From: Atherix ibis
Lineage: Eukaryota; Arthropoda; Insecta; Diptera; Athericidae
Direction of reading: 5' to 3'
DNA: 64,000 bases
NCBI GenBank assembly: GCA_958298945.1
Contig: OY282610.1
Location: 37,765,667-37,829,666, forward strand
This document shows positions 45,721-57,480 of this stretch, piece by piece (position 1 is the stretch's first letter; each line of letters begins with the position of its first letter). A model generated the notes under the pieces. That model made no database searches and was not told where the DNA came from. It saw nothing but the letters and a program-made list of their open reading frames with translations. Made by a program: the position numbers and the translations under genes.

Positions 45721-47850
45721 TACTTTTTTTTTCTCAAACTATTTCTCAAATTAAAAAGCACCTCTCATAGAAGTAGAATTAAAAATTATTACACGAAGAA
45801 TCTGATATTATTCAAAAAAGATGTTACTGAATGTAAGCTTCAGTTTGTTCAGCTTTTGTATACAATAATTAAAGTTGACAAAGTACGTTTTCTTAGAAAC
45901 TTCTTAAAACACTTTTTTTTATTATAGTAAATATAAACGACTATAAAAACTGAGTTTTGAACAATAAAATGTAACGTAGGGGTTTTGAGGGGGTGGGGGG
46001 GGTGGCTTTAGGTATATATGAGGATGTCCAGAATGGAAATATTTATGAGCCCACTCAGAGTCTGCATTTGCTCCATTTTTCTGACTGGAAATAAAATAAA
46101 ATTACCCCCTCCCCTTCTCCACATCCCCTTCGATTTTGTAATATTAAATTTTTTGTTGTTTTTTTTTTTTACTCAATTTTAGCTACAGCATTTAATAAAA
46201 ATGTCTAGAAAAAAAGGCACAATCTTTAACTTTGCATAGTATAAATAGCCTACAGGTTAAGAGAATTGCAAACACACACTTAAAAATTACGAAAACAAAC
46301 ACATATGAAAGATGATAAATATTGTGGAACTGAATCTAACTAAACCAAACTTAAATGGAAAATTAGAACAAAAAATTATATATAATATATAAAAAAATAC
46401 ACGCATAACTCTAAGGACATTTACTACTTCGTATGTTCTATATTCGAAATTTGTTTTCGTATTTTTTCAAAATCTTTTAAGAGACTTCTCTTATGAATAT
46501 ATACAACAAGGATAAATAGTGCAATAGAAAAATGTGGAAAAAAAGAAACGTTAAGAATATGAGGAAAGAGGGTAAATTTTTTTTCTTTGCTTCTTTCATA
46601 TAAAAACGGGGACAAGAAACTTATTTACGTTTATGTACGAATCAACCATTTATAAGTCAAGTATGAAGTGTTTGCGAAGGAAAACTCTAATGGAAATTCT
46701 GCACTTTGTGCGTCTTGCTTTCGTTAGCTAAATTACCTTACTATCCATCTATATATACTTTTCTATTCAAATAAATATAATTTTTATAAATAATTTCATA
46801 TTTAAATCCACTATTAATAATACAGATCCTGTAGAAATTTACACCGATTCACACGCTTGTAATTAACTAATACGCTCATGAAAATTAATAAAAGTGCATC
46901 ATTTTTAAATACCAAAATATGAGTATTTATTGTGTAAGACTTAGTAGTTGAAAAAAAGGAAATATTTTTTTTTTTAAATATCAAAAGGATACTTTTCTCA
47001 AAGGGAAAATTTATTTAAATCATTTTACTAGAATAACACGTTATAATCTGACGCATATTTTCTTAATATACAGGAATGAGTCCTTATGCATATTTTTGTT
47101 GGTGTCAAATGTTAGAAGAAGAAAAAAAATCTGGTAAAAAAGGAAATTTAAAATTCGGTTAATGCGAATTCTAGTTAAAGGAAAACTGCATAAATATTTT
47201 TATCTATTCACAATTTTTAAAGGACTCTTGCTAGTTTTTTCCTCTACTAAACAAATGTAAAGTATACTTTTTGAGTCTCAAAAAAAAAAGTATAATTTTT
47301 ATTGACATAATTTTTGATACTCTTAAAAGGAGTTTTCCATTTCATGTTTACAAAGTAGCAACTTTTTCAAGAATCTGAAATTTCAGTTTTATAAGTATCT
47401 CGAATAGAATTTGAGTAAAAACTAAAAAAAAAAATACTAACAGTTTACCATAAGTAATATAGTAAAATTAGTGGCAAGGACATAATTTATTTAGAAAGTT
47501 TTCTTTGATATTGCAATAAGAGAAAATCAATGAATAGTTTTATAAAAATTTTCAACAATTTTAAAAATTTCTCTAATAGCAAAAAAGGGAAACTGTTCGA
47601 AAATAGATAAAAACTATTTTTAGATTTGAACATTTTTTTATATTTATAATATATTTTCTATATAAAGGATAATAATACTGTCTCATAGGTTTAAAAATGG
47701 TTACTCCTAATTTTGTACTGAAGGACATTTTTTTTTATATTTACACCATAATTTGTAATATTAAAATTTTGAGTGGCCATTTCTAATCATAAAAATATCA
47801 TTTTTGTCAATTTCCAATTAACTCAGATTAATTAATTGCAATTAACTTTC
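45720..47850. other. AT-rich spacer, nothing recognised
   Basis: A G-run cluster (GGGGGTGGGGGGGGTGG) at ~45989-46005. No gene was found; the 63-codon minus frame at 46424-46615 has no domain. Confidence 0.5.
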
Positions 47851-48720
47851 AGGTGGAGTTCCATAAGGTAGTATGCTTGGTCCTATTTTATATAATATTT
47901 ATACCCATGATATGCCATCTGATCCTTATACTATCATTATTATTTATGCAGATCCTGACATAGCTTCCAACAATTTACAATCCCATGTCGACAATCTTCA
48001 ATCCTGGTTTAAGAGATGAAGAGTGGAGGGTAAATGAACGAAAAAGTGCTCACATTACTTTTACACTACTCCTTTAACCTTAATATTAATATGACTCTAC
48101 AATATAATAAAGTACGTTATTTGGGACTTTACCTGGACAAGAGATTAACATAATAGAAATAAAAAAAACTTGGAGCTATAAGACGTTACCTATAAATTCT
48201 TAGACTACTTTTAATATACAATAAAATTATAAAACCAATTTGGGCATATGGAATTGAATTTTGGGATTCAACGAAATGTTCCAATTCCTAGAGCGTCCAG
48301 GACTTATAATCCAAGACCCTCTGTAAAATTATTGATGCCCCCTTTTATGTTCGTAACAACATTATACATCGTGATCTTAATGTTCAGGACCTGTGCATTT
48401 TCCGCTATAAAATATTTCACTCCCATTGATACTATCATCATAATCCCCTTATAAGAGAATTATCCTGTACTGCCCTCCCCGGAAACATTCGTAGGTGACT
48501 TAAGAGACAATGGCCTAGAGATTGTCTAGAGGAATCTAACTGCCGTTAGTTGCAGAAACGCCGAAGGGTGTTTAGTCCCATTTTATGATCCATAAGATTG
48601 TTAAGCTAAGAGAAGGTCTTTTATGACTACCGCCATCCGCTCCTTGGTTATACTTCCTTACATATTATTGACAGTATAAAGATGATGTTCTTTCAAGTAG
48701 TTTCTAATCTTAGAAAATAA
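47850..48720 (+). pseudogene. Old Jockey-clade reverse transcriptase fragment
   Basis: Collinear with the 39-kb Jockey copy but full of stops and frame changes. GSMLGPILYNIYTHDM lies at ~47870, the active site YADP (47945-47956) replaces YADD, then WFKR, KVRYLGLYLDKRLT near 48110-48148, IWAYGIEFWDSTK at ~48239, APFYVRNNIIHRDLNV near 48332-48380, and LKRQWPRDCLEE near 48499. Compared with 39 kb it lacks the first third. No target duplication was found. The open frame at 48248-48454 is a frame-shifted by-product. Inactive. Confidence 0.85.
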
Positions 48721-49019
48721 TAAAACGGCACTGGAAATTTGATTTAATTGATAAAGTAGTGGAGGGGGGAGAGGGGTAGCTGTGGTTCCTTTTTAGGTGC
48801 TATTACACCGCACCTGACAAAAACTCATTTCGAGGACTCTTTACAAAAGTCCACCGTTCGACAGTTTTCGATGTCAAAATCCTCCCTAAGTCCACGAAAT
48901 TATTCGATCTCTTACTATTAGGACATCTTTAATTAGGCATTTTTTATTAAAAAAATTCTCAGCTCTCACTTAACGACACTTATCGATAGTTTGAATCGAG
49001 GCAGTGACTTAGTAGGGAT

Positions 49020-49914
49020 ACCCTCTAATTATCAGCCTTTTTACCTTAGTTATTGCGGAGCTACTAAATTTACATTTCAGTATAGAAATTATTGCTGTCC
49101 CATACCAGAGGGGGGTTTACTTAAGGGAAAATAGCAGCAGATCAGATCTTCTTTCTGCAGCAGTCGATGGGAAAATAATTGGCTTTAAAGACGCATAGCC
49201 GGGATAAAACCTTTCACATCCATGAAAGTTCGGCATGCCAGTAAAATTGATAAGACTGACTAGACTAGTGTGAAAGGAATAGTAAAAGCACCCGCAACAC
49301 GTCCAGAGTCTTTTAACCACCACAATGGCAACGCAGGAAAACAGACACACTTTTATGCGTTCTCTTTAACCTGATGCTGGAAGAAGTGATTCGTGACTCA
49401 GGGGTGAGCATTAGGGTTATCATGCTTATTAAGTCTACTCAGCGTTTAGTATTCGTTGGCAACGTCGATCTTATGTGTCGATCAGAGGGACATGTACGGT
49501 GCCGAAAAAACTTGGACTGAGCAAAAAATAAATCTCATGGTGCCAGCGTCAGCGTCGAAAGCATGACCGAAGATAGAAGATCTATTTTTGCAGTCAGTCT
49601 AAATTATTTCACTCCAAAATTCTAACAAAGTTGCTGATTTTCAAGATACTACGTCAACTTTGGAGACTTGGTCTGTCACCAAAAACTATTGCGAACTCTA
49701 GGTCAAGTTTGGAGACTTGGTCTGTCACCAAAAACTATAGATAGGAGGATTCTTCAAAGAATTTTTGGCCCCCTACATGACAATGGACGATTCCGGAACC
49801 TATTTAACGATGAGTTGTGGATAAAAGTAAGCTCAATAGGCACCGGGGTGGTGAATCCTAAAGTGGACCTTCCCGAAAAGTCTATAGTGGCTTTGTTTAA
49901 GGTCTCAGACTATG
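49020..49914 (+). pseudogene. RTE-like reverse transcriptase remnant, left part
   Basis: Plus-strand order: ADQIFFLQQS near 49137, GFKDA near 49182, GMPVKLIRLTRLV near 49232-49270, LLCVLFNLMLEEVIRDSGVS near 49351-49412, then RLVFVGNVDLMCRS near 49442-49485. There the catalytic YADD is replaced by VGNV. RRILQRIFGPLHDNGRFRN then LFNDELW lie near 49743-49820, the usual RTE C-terminal signature. A 37-bp segment is tandemly duplicated at 49653 and 49702. The frame open at 49668-49919 covers this end. At 49915 a mariner interrupts the element. Confidence 0.75.
49653..49738. repeat. Two-copy tandem duplication, 49-bp period
   Basis: GTCAACTTTGGAGACTTGGT... at 49653-49689 and its near-identical copy at 49702-49738 (one base different in 37). 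It lies inside the RTE remnant. Confidence 0.85.
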
Positions 49915-49916
49915 TA

Positions 49917-51189
49917 TAAGTTGTAGTAAAAAGTAATCCATTATTTTGCCAATAGATGGCTTTAGGAGTCTGTATCTCCCGTTTTAAAAGTGCAATCGGG
50001 TTGCACTAGATGGCGTTAGAAAGATAAGATTTCGTACTAAAAAAGCTTTTCATACAATTATGTGATTACTTGACTGAGTATTTTTTTAGCACGCGCCAAA
50101 AATGGACACCAACAAAGAGAAAATACGCCATATTTTACAGTTTTTCTTCGATAGAGGCGAAAACGCAAGCCAGGCAGCTGAAAATGTGAATAGTGTTTAT
50201 GGTCGTGATACTGTAACAGCCAATCATGCGCAATTTTGGTTTCGTCGATTCCGTTCCGGTAATTTTGATGTCAAAGATGCACCACGCTCTGGAAGGTCAA
50301 TTGTCGAAAATGTCGATAAAATAATGGAAATCGTCGAGTCCGACCGTCACGTAAGCACTGTTTCGATTGCCCAGGAGCTAAACATTGCACAAAAAACCGT
50401 TTGGAACCACTTAAATAAGTCTGGATACAAAAAGAAGCTCGATGTATGGGTGCCACACGAGTTATCGCAAAAAAACCTCATGGACCGGGTGACCCCCAAT
50501 CGCAACAATATCGACCCATTTCTGAAGCGGATGGTTACTGGTGATGAAAAGTGGGTCACTTACGACAACGTCAAGCGACAACGGTCGTGGTCAAATCGCG
50601 GTCACCAGGCGCAAACGGTGGTCAAGCCAGGATTGACAGCCAGGAAGGTTTTGCTGTGTATTTGGTGGGACTGGCATGGAATCATCTACTATGACCTGCT
50701 CCCCTACGGCCGAACTCTTAATTCGGACCTATAATGTCAACAATTGGACCGTCTGAAAGAAGCAATCGCCCAGAAGCGGCCAGCTTTGGCCAATAGGAGA
50801 GGAATTGTGTTCCATCAGGACAACGCCAGGCCGCATACATTGATAGTGACTCACCAGAAGTTCCGGGACCTTGGTTGGGATGTTCTTATGCATCCACCTT
50901 ATAGTCCGGACCTGGCACCAAGTAATTACCACCTCTTCCTGTCTATGACGAATGATTTTGCAGGTGAAAAATTCGCCTCAAGAGAAGATTGTGAAAATCG
51001 ACTGTCCCAGTTTTTTGCCAATAGGGACGAGGGTTTCTATGAGGGAGGCATTATGAAATTACCTCCAAAATGGCAACAAGTTATCGAACAAAACGGTGCA
51101 TATTTGACCTAAATCGTATCATTCTATCTATGCTAAATAAAACCTTCAATTTAATGCAAAAATAATGGATTTCTGTTTACTAGACCTTA
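49917..51189 (+). mobile_element. Mariner element, SETMAR/mellifera-type, inserted in RTE remnant
   Basis: About 1273 bp. The 5' end (TAAGTTGTAGTAAAAAGTAA and onward to 49950) and the reversed 3' end (51189 back to ~51154) align with few mismatches, sharing TAGTAAA, ATCCATTATTTT and TGC. TA lies outside both ends, although the exact border is ambiguous by two bases because both ends read GTATAAG. It carries one transposase gene. RTE sequence continues on both sides, so it inserted after the retrotransposon. Confidence 0.88.
50102..51112 (+). pseudogene. Mariner transposase with one nonsense codon and D-to-N active site
   Basis: 336 codons in a single frame from ATG 50102 to TAA 51110-51112, interrupted only by TAA at 50732-50734, where the family has Tyr (NSDLYCQQL). 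The N-terminal helix-turn-helix half includes HAQFWFRRFRSGNFDVKDAP. The KKLDVWVPHEL linker and a short in-frame deletion after MDRV follow. Catalytic motifs: MVTGDEKWVTYDN keeps the first Asp and FHQDNARPH the second. The third reads SPDLAPSNYHLF, Asn instead of Asp with the normal 34-residue spacing. That change alone should abolish cleavage; human SETMAR carries the same DDN state. Readable C-terminus: MKLPPKWQQVIEQNGAYLT. Confidence 0.92.
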
Positions 51190-51400
51190 TACGTGTATAT
51201 TTGGAAGACCTTGCCTTCGGTGAAGCGACAGCGTTAGCCAGATCGCCAAAAACATACTGGGATTGTCAAACTTTAAGACCAGAGCGTTAATCCGGAACGT
51301 TTGGCGTTCTTTGATTCAGCAAGCCAATACCAGACCAATCTTGGTTGATGATGCTGATAGAACTTATCTTGCCGTAACACTCTCAAGGATATCTTAACGT
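51190..51400 (+). pseudogene. RTE-like remnant, right part after the mariner
   Basis: AGCGTTAGCCAGATCGCCAA then ACATACTGGGATTGTCAAAC near 51231-51272 matches the reverse complement of 40316-40355 (the 3' part of the minus-strand RTE copy). This shows that the retrotransposon continues beyond the mariner. No frame is intact. Confidence 0.6.
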
Positions 51401-53510
51401 AAAAATTAATTCAAGAAAATTTACAAATACATAATTAATGAATACTTCTTCTTAACATTTACCATATCTTTTGCCATTTCAAATTTATTTTTTTCTAATC
51501 TAAAAAAAAAACACATTTTTTTACCATAAAAAAAATAATAATTTAATTAAATAATTATTCAAAAGTAACCTTTTATATTGAATGTACTTGAAATTAGACA
51601 AGCAGAAATTTATGCAAGTTTGTAAGCAATTTGTTGGCGATAGCATAGATCAAAGATTTTTTATTTTTACGAATAGATCTGCAACAAGGTAAATAGGCTG
51701 GAGTCTATTGTAAGGAGAGGAGTTGTTACTAATGGAATTTGTATAAGAAAACATCAAGAAAATAAATAGTATTTTTCCTTAATAAAATATTATTAATTAT
51801 TATATGTATTTTGTAGAAGAGTGGTTTTGGAATTCTCACATAATTTTGAATAAAAGAAAGACAATTTTCATAAGTAATACTATAGAAATAAGAGAAGACC
51901 GAACTTTGTTAGAAAAATTGTGGAGGCAAAAAAAAAAAATAAATAAACACGCACAAAAGTTTGGTTTCGTTCATCTTGAATGGCCTTCTTATTCTTAGTC
52001 ACGAGATGACATTCAATTTTCTTTCATAGTAGAATTTGGTTTTTTGTTGGTTGGTGGCGGGGGAGGGTTGGGTCTCTACTTTTCGCGGTGTTTTCCTCTG
52101 TTCACATTGAAATTTGGATTTCCTTTAATACAAGCAAACTTTTTGTGCCAGATTTTTACCACAACTATAATATATCTTTTTCTTATAAATATAAAAAATA
52201 TCAGCCCCATACATTCCACCCTCTTTGTAAAAAAAAGTATATTAGCTTATTTATAATTTCATGCATATTGTTGCCTTTGAATTTTAGTTCAATTTGACTA
52301 ACTTTAACTTTGAAGGATATATTGTATTTGTTTGTATATAAATAAGTTAGTTGGGATTTTTTTTTTTTTTTGCTAATGGTTGGAAAATAAAAATTTAGGA
52401 AAAATATATTGAAAAAATCTCATTAGTTTATCTGTTATTTGGTAATTTAAATTTATTGAGTCTCAAGTACAAAGAGTTGAAAAGTGATTGTACTCAAGGT
52501 GAAATAGTATTATTCAATTGATGGACCGAAACCGAACAGAAATTTCTGTAAACTCTAGTCAAAGTGTTCAGTTTTTTTTCGTCTTCTTCTTCCATCTCTT
52601 GTTGTATTTGATTTGTTCTCTTTATATTCTTGAACCTACGAGTTTCAAAGACCATATTTCGAATGTTTACCTTGGCCTCAAGATTCGAAGAGATTCGAGA
52701 TACGAGATTCATTCATTGAATTGCAGAATTGATGGGAGCAATTGGTATTAGTATCAATATTCAAACTTTTCAACTATACTTTTCGATAATAAAGCCATCA
52801 GAGTTCCAGAGGCTATGATCGTTCCAGAAATTATGGACTATTGTGACTGCCATCAATGTGAGGTCATCTCCTCTTCATGGTCATTATTTGTATGGTATTG
52901 GATATCAAGAATAATTGAACACTAATCATACAGACATTCAATGAAGATATCACGTACTTAGCTGAGCTATACTTATTATTGAGTCGTTTTTATCAACACA
53001 CCCCCCCACCCCCTCCCCTATTCCAATGAAGGAGGTATTGTTCTGAGTCTGCATTTATGCTCCCCTTGAAGAATTTATTTTTCTTCATGCTATTCGAAAA
53101 TAAATGAAAATTTCCTTAATTTTCTATGATCCAAAAGAAAACACAATACAATTTTCTTCTCTCAGTTCTATTTTCCATTGAAGTTATTTTCCAATCTTAT
53201 TTAGACTTTATTTTTCTATTATTCATAAACCGCAAAAGGTATACTATGAATAAATCTAAAGAATCGTTATACAATAATCTTGTGTAAAATTAACCGTGAA
53301 TTCTTGGAATTCTCATTTTTTCCCAATCAAAAATACTTTGAGTTTTTGAAAATCGATAGAAACTTATTTTTTTCTTCTTCTTGAAATTTAAAGGATATTT
53401 CCTATATTTTTATTAAAAGTTAATTAATTGGATTGTTAGTTTTTCTTTGAGTAAAAAATGTGACATTTTTCACATTAGTTTCAGTTGAAAGTTAATAACG
53501 CAAACGCACA
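51400..53510. other. AT-rich spacer, nothing recognised
   Basis: No gene was found. C-rich tract C7-A-C5-T-C4 at ~53000-53018. Frames at 51804-51998, 52044-52297 and 52494-52751 show no domain. Confidence 0.5.
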
Positions 53511-54170
53511 CCAGACATAATGTCGCCAAATGACCATATTGTGGTGGCGCTACAAAATGGCCTCTAGCTCTTGTCTCAGAAACCTTACATAAAAACAGAA
53601 AAAATATATCATTTATCTTCTAATATAATATTAGTAAATACATGCTCGAATTTAGATACTGTTTATGAGAGATATTCTGCTGTCAAAGGAACAAACTATT
53701 TTTAAAATTGCTCACAATTGATCAAAACTTCTACTGGACGATTATGTCTCATTTGAATTGTATTAACAATATTATAGGAAAATTTTTAGTGAGAATTTTA
53801 ATATATTAGAAATATGCACATAATTTTAAAAATGCTCAATGCTCAACATGCAGCAAAATCAATTAACTGAGTGTCTTGATTTCGAATATCCGAAATACTT
53901 CGTTTTTTATCTGAGCAAGTCGTGCATACAAAATAATAGAAATATAAAAAAGGCTCGATATTATTAATAAAATACTTACTCAGTCGAGCATTTTTTTCGA
54001 AAATACGAGTATCTAACAGACTAAAATGCAGCACTACTCATTTTTGGAAGTACCTCATTAAATTTCTGAGGATGAATTTTTTAAAAAAAGTCCATTTTTA
54101 ATATAATTTTTGTAAATAGTCAAATGAGCTTCAAATTCAATTGTAAAAGTTTTAGGGTCCCAAGTAATCA
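53510..54170. repeat. TGCT satellite with SINE-like tail, opposite orientation
   Basis: The tail block, with GTCGCCAAATGACCAT and GTGGTGGCGCTACAAAATGG, lies at 53538-53570 on the plus strand; its other copies are on the minus strand. After it come TGCT-N8 sites such as 53708 (TGCT-CACAATTG-ATCA) and 53840 (TGCT-CAACATGC-AGCA). This is the order expected if the whole unit is inverted relative to 3.9-5.5 kb. Confidence 0.55.
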
Positions 54171-54179
54171 GGCAACATT

Positions 54180-54990
54180 TTTTCGTGATAACTAATCCTT
54201 TATACGAAATTCATTTGAACTAGTAGCAGTGCGGATTTTCACCCATATTGCTTGTCTTTTTGTCCCTCCTGGATGTGCAGTACAAGTTTTTATTTCGTTC
54301 GGTAACTATAAGACCCTGTAGAGCTTGATAAGTCAAGTGCGTTACGGAAACGTGGATTAGTAAAATTTTATTTGAAGCTTAGTGAATCCGCGAGCTTGAT
54401 ATACGAAAACTTTCAACGAGCCATTGGGGAACATTTCTTATCGAGAGCACACGTTTTTCAGTGGTATAGAGTGTTTCTTGAGGCCCAAGAAGTAGTAAAA
54501 TACGAACCTTGTTTTGGGAGGCCTCGAAAATCGCAGACTCCTGAAAATATTGAACGGATGTCGGGTCTTGTGAAGTCAGACCATCGATTAACAAGTTTTT
54601 GTAAAGAAGTTTTTGATAGGCTCAGAAAAAGGTTTCTGAGCATCAGATCGGACATTGAACACACTTGAATGCCTCAGTAAGGCAATACTTCTTTTCACGC
54701 AGCTATCTCCCGTCGATGAATCTTTGTCAGAAAAAGGAAAATGCTCGTATGTTCATATGAAAGTTCATGTCAGTTTTTCTGCCTCCCCAGATCAAAAATC
54801 ATTAGAAAGGATGTTGTCTCGGTACCACCGATAGCATCCAAAAGAATGTAACGGAGGAGCTGAAGGCCGTTCCAAGTTGAAGCCTTTCATCACGTCTAAA
54901 GGGGCTGGCAATAATACTTCCACCGATGTATATCTGCCCAAGGGAACTACGTTCAAAGGGATAACATTGATGTACATAATATAAAATAAA
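54180..54990 (+). mobile_element. Internally deleted mariner element
   Basis: Plus-strand transposase pieces come in the right order but lack the middle of the protein (next entry). Terminal repeats were not found, so the borders are approximate. Confidence 0.6.
54350..54980 (+). pseudogene. Mariner-family transposase with large internal deletion
   Basis: The N-terminal DNA-binding half is well preserved: VKFYLKLSESASLIYEN, HVFQWYRVFLEAQE, GRPRKSQTPENIERM then VKSDHRLT (54360-54600). It then jumps directly to the part before the second catalytic Asp (VFDRLRKRFLSIRSDIEHT). About 100 residues, including the first catalytic Asp, are missing. Further on, NTSFHAAIS replaces the HDNAP.HTA motif, FFCLPRSK follows a second deletion that removes PPYSPDL, and the end reads IQKNVTEELKAVP, VEAFHH and CISAQGNYVQRDNIDV. 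The family resembles mariners ending in QGNYFEGDN. The open frame at 54372-54668 covers the first part. Inactive. Confidence 0.75.
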
Positions 54991-57480
54991 ATTGTTGCGA
55001 AAAAATTACTTCATTTTATTTTCTTCCCTTAAAAGCACTTCCCTTAGGCAGTTATACTTCGCCGGAGGCATTGTTCCTTTTCCGCCAATCCTCATATATA
55101 TATATTTTTTTTACAATAAAAAAAATAAATATTTTATTTCACATTTCAAAAAAAAAAAGTATTGTGAGAAAAAATTACACATTCCGATTTATTAACAAGA
55201 ACATAGAAAAATCAAAAACTTCCGAATATCTTCTGCTTTCCTTATGTATATTTTGTCTATCCTTAATTAAAATTAATTATTTTGATTTGATAAAAAAAAC
55301 CTAAATTTTAATTACCAATCTTTAAGAAATGTTGAATTTAAAGAAAAAAAAATATTTTTACCAAAAACATAACACAAAAAATTTCAATTAAATTATTAAA
55401 TAAACTTTTCTCCTTTTTATTTTTCAATTAAACTTTTAATAAAGAGTTTTAAAAATAAAAAAAAATTAAAAATCCAAAAAAAACTCTTTGTTTTTATAAT
55501 AATTTAAAATAAAAAAAAATGGTTTTTTTTGAGGCCAAAAAGAAAAAAAAACGCAATTTCATTTTTTATTCAAATTAATACGAATAAAATTTCTACCTTC
55601 TTTTTTTTTATACGAATAAAAAGTGTCTTCACGGAAAGAAGTTTGAAAGGACGGAATTAATTCCTAAAAAATGTAAGAATTCGAAACAAAAAAGTGTAAG
55701 TAAAAAATACTTTTTCTTCTATCCAAGCTACACAAGAATACGTTTATCCTTAAACTTAAAGCGTACCTGCCGACTTTTTATCCTTTTGCTATTTCTGTTT
55801 ACCTTGGCTTACCCATTTTGTTTTGGTTTTTTTTCCATTTCTTCTTCTTTAACAAGGATAAGAGAAGGTTTCTGTAAGAGTTAAACTAAAAAGTTGAGCA
55901 TAAAAACATAAAAAAAAAATATTCTCACAATCTTTTATCCATTGTATTATTAACTTCTTCACTTCTCTATAGTCTATCCTCTTAAAATTCCAGCTAAACT
56001 CCTTACTTTAAAAGCAAAATAACAAACTTTCATAGAATACTAAATGAACAAGTGATATTATTTGTATAAATTTTCTTCACTAAAAATAAAGCCTATCAAC
56101 AAAAAAAAAAAAAACAACAAAAAAGAGGACAAAAATAAATAAATAAAATTTTTAGTATACAGCCATGTGTACACAGGCATATAGAAATATAAATGAAACA
56201 AAAATAAATAAATACATAATTGCCCAAGAGTATAGAAAATGTTGAATTTTTTCTTTTAATATTAAAAAAAATCACCTTCATTAAAAATCACCTTCATTAT
56301 TGCAACAAAAAAAAAATTTCCAATTCAATATTGAAGTACATAACAAGCAGCTGAATATGAATAAGAATCGGAAAAATCCTCATCAAATAGAACAACAAAA
56401 AATAAAAAATGGAAAAATCTAAAAAGGAAAAAAAAGGATTCTTCTTATTAGAGATCCTTACAGAAAAAACTAAAAATTCCCACCAAAAGAAGATAAAAAA
56501 AAATTTTAAAAAAAACTGTCTAAAAATGCCAACTTTGATTTGGGATCAAGAACTTCTTATAGAAGATTTGATGGTATAGACAAAAATGGTGTATTATCCT
56601 TTCACGTTATCAAAGTTATCCTTTCATCGAAAGCGATCACTAAACAATGCTTCAAATTGTTGGGTTAATGCTAAACGAATCCCATAACTTATTCGAAACC
56701 TTTTTCCTGATTTTATAATGAACGAATAATTTTTCTTTTTCTTATATAAAAAAAAGGACAAAAATAAGACAAGAACAAGAAGGTTAAAAATTATAATGTA
56801 AATTTGGTAGGGAGAAAATAAAAATTCGTAAATAAATAAATGCTCAGAAGTGAGGAATGGTGTGGTATAGATTAGAAGAGAGGCGTGGGTAATGTTATAG
56901 GAAATAAACAAACAGTAGAAAAATATTTTAAAAAAAAAATAAGCAGATATCCTTTGGTTATTGACCAAATACAACAGTTTGGATATAAATGATTTTTGGC
57001 TCTCTCTTGTGTTTAAGAGAAAATTTGAGTGAATTTTAAATTAGGTTGTGGATAAACAAACAAACAAAACAAAAATTTCTAAAAAAAATTAGAAAACTTT
57101 TAAAAGCACTTCTTTGGAATTGATAGGAAAAGAAGAAAAAAACTTGAAATTAATACAGATGAGAAATGAAGGAATAGCAATTGTCAAAAGATTAAAAGAA
57201 TAAATTTCAGGATATACTCGTATCAACTGTAAGGACATTTATATATTTGATATAAAGTAAAAATAATTCCCCCTCACCTCCCCCCCAACAACCCTATCAG
57301 TAACTTCTTTGTAGAAAAACAGAACGAAAACTATCTGAAATTGACCTTAAATTTGTGTGTGTTTTTTTTTAAAGTTAATTTTCTTCAACAAAATCAAAAA
57401 GGTTTCTTTCGAAAGTTATTTTTTCCTTACACTAATTGTAAGGTTGATGATTTTCTTTTCATTTCAATATAAATTCAGAA
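54990..57480. other. AT-rich spacer, nothing recognised
   Basis: Dense A runs. A 16-bp duplication AAAAATCACCTTCATT at ~56268-56298. Open frames here are low-complexity. C-rich tracts occur near 57270-57285. Confidence 0.5.
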
